A stretch of DNA of 64,000 bases from Castellaniella sp. GTDB lineage: Bacteria; Pseudomonadota; Gammaproteobacteria; Burkholderiales; Burkholderiaceae_B. Position 1 is the stretch's first letter. The number at the start of each line of letters is the position of its first letter. The position numbers and the translations under genes are program-made. The DNA is taken from the NCBI RefSeq assembly GCF_034675845.1, contig NZ_JAUCCU010000002.1:186001-250000 (forward strand). Direction: 5' to 3'. Below the pieces are notes generated by a model, which was given only the letters and a program-made list of their open reading frames with translations, searched no databases and was not told where the DNA came from. This document shows, piece by piece, positions 61,889 through 64,000 of this stretch.

Positions 61889-62386
61889 ATGCCTCTTAAA
61901 GTATTCGACCTCGCCTGCGAACATGACCACGTCTTTGAAGGCTGGTTTGCATCTCAGGAAAGCTATGACGATCAGTTGGCCCAGGCGCTGGTGCGTTGTC
62001 CTATTTGCCAGAGCAGCCAGATTACGCGCCGCGTGTCTGCACCGCATCTGAATCTCAGCCACCTGCGCCAGTCGCCGACACGCGATGCGCCTCAAGAGTC
62101 CGCCACACCTGCCGTCCCTAAAGGCCAGACTGCGGTGGCTGCTCCCTCCAGTCATCAATTGGCCAAACTGCAGGCCGAGGTCTTGCGCCAGGTACGCAAT
62201 ATTGTGCGTCAGACCGAAGATGTCGGCAGCCGCTTTGCCGACGAAGCCCGCCGTATGCACGAAGGCGAAACCAAAGAACGCCCCATCCGGGGGACCGCGT
62301 CTATCGAGGAGTGCCGCGAGTTGGCGGAAGATGGTATTTCCATCATGCCGATTCCCGATATTTTGGACGACGACCGCCTGCAGTAG
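61889..62386 (+). CDS. DUF1178 family protein
   Basis: A 165-residue soluble protein. The N-terminus MPLKVFDLACEHDHVFEGWF has a Cys pair with CPIC further on that could bind zinc, and a conserved C-terminal end (RGTASIEECRELAEDGISIMPIPD). It is widespread in proteobacteria with no established function. The ATG follows the nuclease stop by 2 nt, so co-transcription is likely. Confidence 0.87.
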   Translation: MPLKVFDLACEHDHVFEGWFASQESYDDQLAQALVRCPICQSSQITRRVSAPHLNLSHLRQSPTRDAPQESATPAVPKGQTAVAAPSSHQLAKLQAEVLRQVRNIVRQTEDVGSRFADEARRMHEGETKERPIRGTASIEECRELAEDGISIMPIPDILDDDRLQ

Positions 62387-62395
62387 GCCTGGGCA

Positions 62396-62437
62396 CTACA
62401 ACAAAAAACCGGCATACAGGCCGGTTTTTTGTTGTAG
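62396..62437. terminator. Bidirectional terminator between DUF1178 and efp
   Basis: A perfect 18-bp inverted repeat (ccggc/gccgg core, flanking A6 and T6 runs) with a 6-nt loop. Convergent genes end on both sides. Confidence 0.85.
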
Positions 62438-62457
62438 TGACGAAAGGCCACAGAGGC

Positions 62458-63015
62458 TTACATCACCCGGCTGCGGTATTCGTTGGTGCGCGTGTCGATT
62501 TCGATCTTGTCGCCGATATTGCAGAACAGCGGCACGGCGAGTTCGTAGCCGGTGTTGATCTTGGCGGGCTTGAGGACCTTGCCGGAGGTATCGCCCTTGA
62601 CGGCGGGCTCGGTGTAGGTGATTTCACGCACGATGATGGTGGGCAGTTCCACGGAAATCGCACGGCCGTCGTAGAAGACGACTTGCACAGTCATGCCTTC
62701 TTCGAGGTAGTTCAGCGCGTCGCCCATGCTGTCGGCTTCGACTTCGTGCTGGTTGTATTCCTCGTCCATGAAGGCATACATCGGGTCGGCGAAATAGGAA
62801 TAGGTGCATTCCTTGTTTTCGAGCATGACTTGCTCGAGCTTTTCGTCGGCCTTGTAGACGGATTCACTGGCGGAACCGGTCAGCAGATTTTTGAATTTGA
62901 GCTTGACGACGGCGGAATTACGGCCAGATTTGTTGTATTCGGTCTTTTGAACGACCAAGGGGTCATTATTGACCATCACGACATTGCCAACGCGCAGTTC
63001 TTGGGCGGTTTTCAT
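62458..63015 (-). CDS. efp: Elongation factor P (Arg32 type)
   Basis: A 185-residue protein with three OB-like domains. The tip of domain I reads YNKSGRNSAVV with Arg32 as the modified residue, the mark of the EarP-dependent rhamnosylated class. It relieves ribosome stalling at polyproline. The ATG at 63015 gives the standard MKTAQELRVG start. The earP gene lies immediately upstream on the same strand. Confidence 0.96.
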   Translation of the reverse strand: MKTAQELRVGNVVMVNNDPLVVQKTEYNKSGRNSAVVKLKFKNLLTGSASESVYKADEKLEQVMLENKECTYSYFADPMYAFMDEEYNQHEVEADSMGDALNYLEEGMTVQVVFYDGRAISVELPTIIVREITYTEPAVKGDTSGKVLKPAKINTGYELAVPLFCNIGDKIEIDTRTNEYRSRVM

Positions 63016-63101
63016 GGTGTTAGGACTCCGGGGGATTGACATGCCCCGAGCAGACAAACACGCATATCGAGGCAACAGCAGAAAAAAGTTAACTGCACAT
63101 T

Positions 63102-64000
63102 CTACCCTGTTTGACTGTGCTTCTGGCAAAACGCCACCAGACCGTGCGCTAAATCTTGTTGTTCAGCCAGTGCCTGGCTCCAGTCATGGCTGCGGTTTTG
63201 CCAGGATTTCCAGGCTGCTGGCGAGAGGGCATCGGTCATGGCCTGGGCCAGGGCAGCAGCATCGGCTTGATTCCAGGCTTGGTTCAGGGCGTGGGCAGCA
63301 GTGGGCCATTGGGCGCGATCCAACCAGGCCTTGAGCTTATCCAAGTGGGCTGACTCGGGCTGGCGGTAGATATGCCACACCAACGGGGCGCCTGCCCAGA
63401 TGGCTCGTACCAAAGAATCCTCGCCGCGCACGATATTCAGGTCGCAGCACCATAGCAGTTCGTCAAAACGGTCCTGGGGTACAAAATCAAATGACTGGAC
63501 GTGGAGCTGGTCCAGGCTGGTCAGCCCAGCCGGTGTTTGGCCAGGCACCAGCAGGTAAGTAGGCTGGCTTTGCCGGGCCAAGGCAGCCGTCAGGCCGGCC
63601 AGCGGGGCATTCGGATAACAGAACAGCAACACCAGACGGGCGTGCCGGGGCCAAGCAGTGGTGTCCAGTCCCGTCAGGGCCTGCAGGCGCTGAAAACGGT
63701 CTAGGGAACTGGATTGCTGGCGTCGGGTGAGCAGGTCTGGCTCGCGCAGCAAACCCCCACTGCCTGAGCTGAATCCTGGGAAGTAAAAGTATTTATTCAG
63801 GCCATTGGCTTGGGGGGATGGCAGGCCATGACAGCCGTCGATCCAGGATTCTGCGCTTAGATATTCCAGGTTGATCCACAGGCATTGCTGGCTCACCATG
63901 GCCGAGACGTAAGCAGGGGGCAGCGTACAGCCAAAGGCCTCGATCACGACGCCTGCGCTTGGCGGCGGCGTGTGTTCGGCCAGCGCCCAGAGGCTGACGG
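63102..64000 (-). CDS. earP: EF-P arginine rhamnosyltransferase EarP, 5' end outside the window
   Basis: The 3' ~300 codons of a GT-B glycosyltransferase. The nucleotide-sugar site is NIVRGEDSLVRAIWAGAPLVWHIYRQ; the EF-P-contacting middle has YFYFPGF. The frame remains open to the window edge (SLWALAEHTPPPS), so the start lies beyond 64000. It transfers rhamnose from dTDP-rhamnose to Arg32 of EF-P, whose gene follows by 86 nt. Confidence 0.93.
   Translation of the reverse strand, partial: VSLWALAEHTPPPSAGVVIEAFGCTLPPAYVSAMVSQQCLWINLEYLSAESWIDGCHGLPSPQANGLNKYFYFPGFSSGSGGLLREPDLLTRRQQSSSLDRFQRLQALTGLDTTAWPRHARLVLLFCYPNAPLAGLTAALARQSQPTYLLVPGQTPAGLTSLDQLHVQSFDFVPQDRFDELLWCCDLNIVRGEDSLVRAIWAGAPLVWHIYRQPESAHLDKLKAWLDRAQWPTAAHALNQAWNQADAAALAQAMTDALSPAAWKSWQNRSHDWSQALAEQQDLAHGLVAFCQKHSQTG

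Overview
The window looks like the chromosome of a denitrifying betaproteobacterium of the Burkholderiales, most likely an Alcaligenaceae member. The evidence is high-GC coding sequence, the tpiA-secG-tRNA-Leu arrangement, an EarP/EF-P(Arg32) pair, TRAP and CoA-transferase genes, and a complete clade-I type nos (nitrous oxide reductase) operon. The genus cannot be fixed from sequence reading alone.

Layout. 1-7.7 kb: the 3' end of tRNA-Ser, an MscS channel, a large unknown lipoprotein, a response regulator/7TMR-DISM histidine kinase pair, and a sugar-porter MFS. 8-12.7 kb: a tightly overlapping DegT aminotransferase - MFS transporter - GMC oxidoreductase operon, divergent from the first MFS. 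12.7-17.8 kb: a LysR regulator divergent from a class III CoA-transferase and a DctPQM TRAP transporter. 17.9-19.5 kb: tRNA-Leu(UAA), tpiA, secG, tRNA-Leu(GAG). 19.5-23 kb: a decayed island next to tRNA-Leu, with an integrase stub, an 11-bp periodic array, a HigBA-like toxin/antitoxin pair, an IS5-type transposase remnant and a RhuM-Fic protein. 23.1-33 kb: lrgAB, a LodA/LodB quinone-cofactor oxidase locus (lodB frameshifted at a T9 run), ghrA, an ADP-ribosylglycohydrolase, an M14-like peptidase, a candidate small RNA and a diguanylate cyclase.

33.1-43.2 kb: tRNA-Met with two tandem insertions. The first is an 8.7-kb element bounded by exact 47-bp copies of the tRNA-Met 3' end. It carries an integrase, small regulators, a Toprim/RecA-fold replication protein, an iteron-like array, an AlpA-like protein and one HK97-fold major capsid protein. 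No terminase, portal or tail genes are visible. It reads as a compact phage satellite and is the most interesting part of the window. The second insertion is 1.17 kb and holds only a TacA/TacT-type (RHH/GNAT) toxin-antitoxin module between the second att copy and a degenerate third one.

43.4-48.6 kb: a Pmp3-like protein fused to a truncated GNAT gene, a NUC1-type nuclease lipoprotein, ClcA, a serralysin with DUF5648-like repeats, and tRNA-Arg. 48.7-57.7 kb: nosRZDFYLX, transcribed leftwards, with a perfect FNR/DNR-type box ahead of nosR. 57.7-64 kb: mpg, an adenosine/adenine deaminase, an AidB-like acyl-CoA dehydrogenase, a staphylococcal-nuclease-fold protein, a DUF1178 protein, efp and the 3' part of earP.
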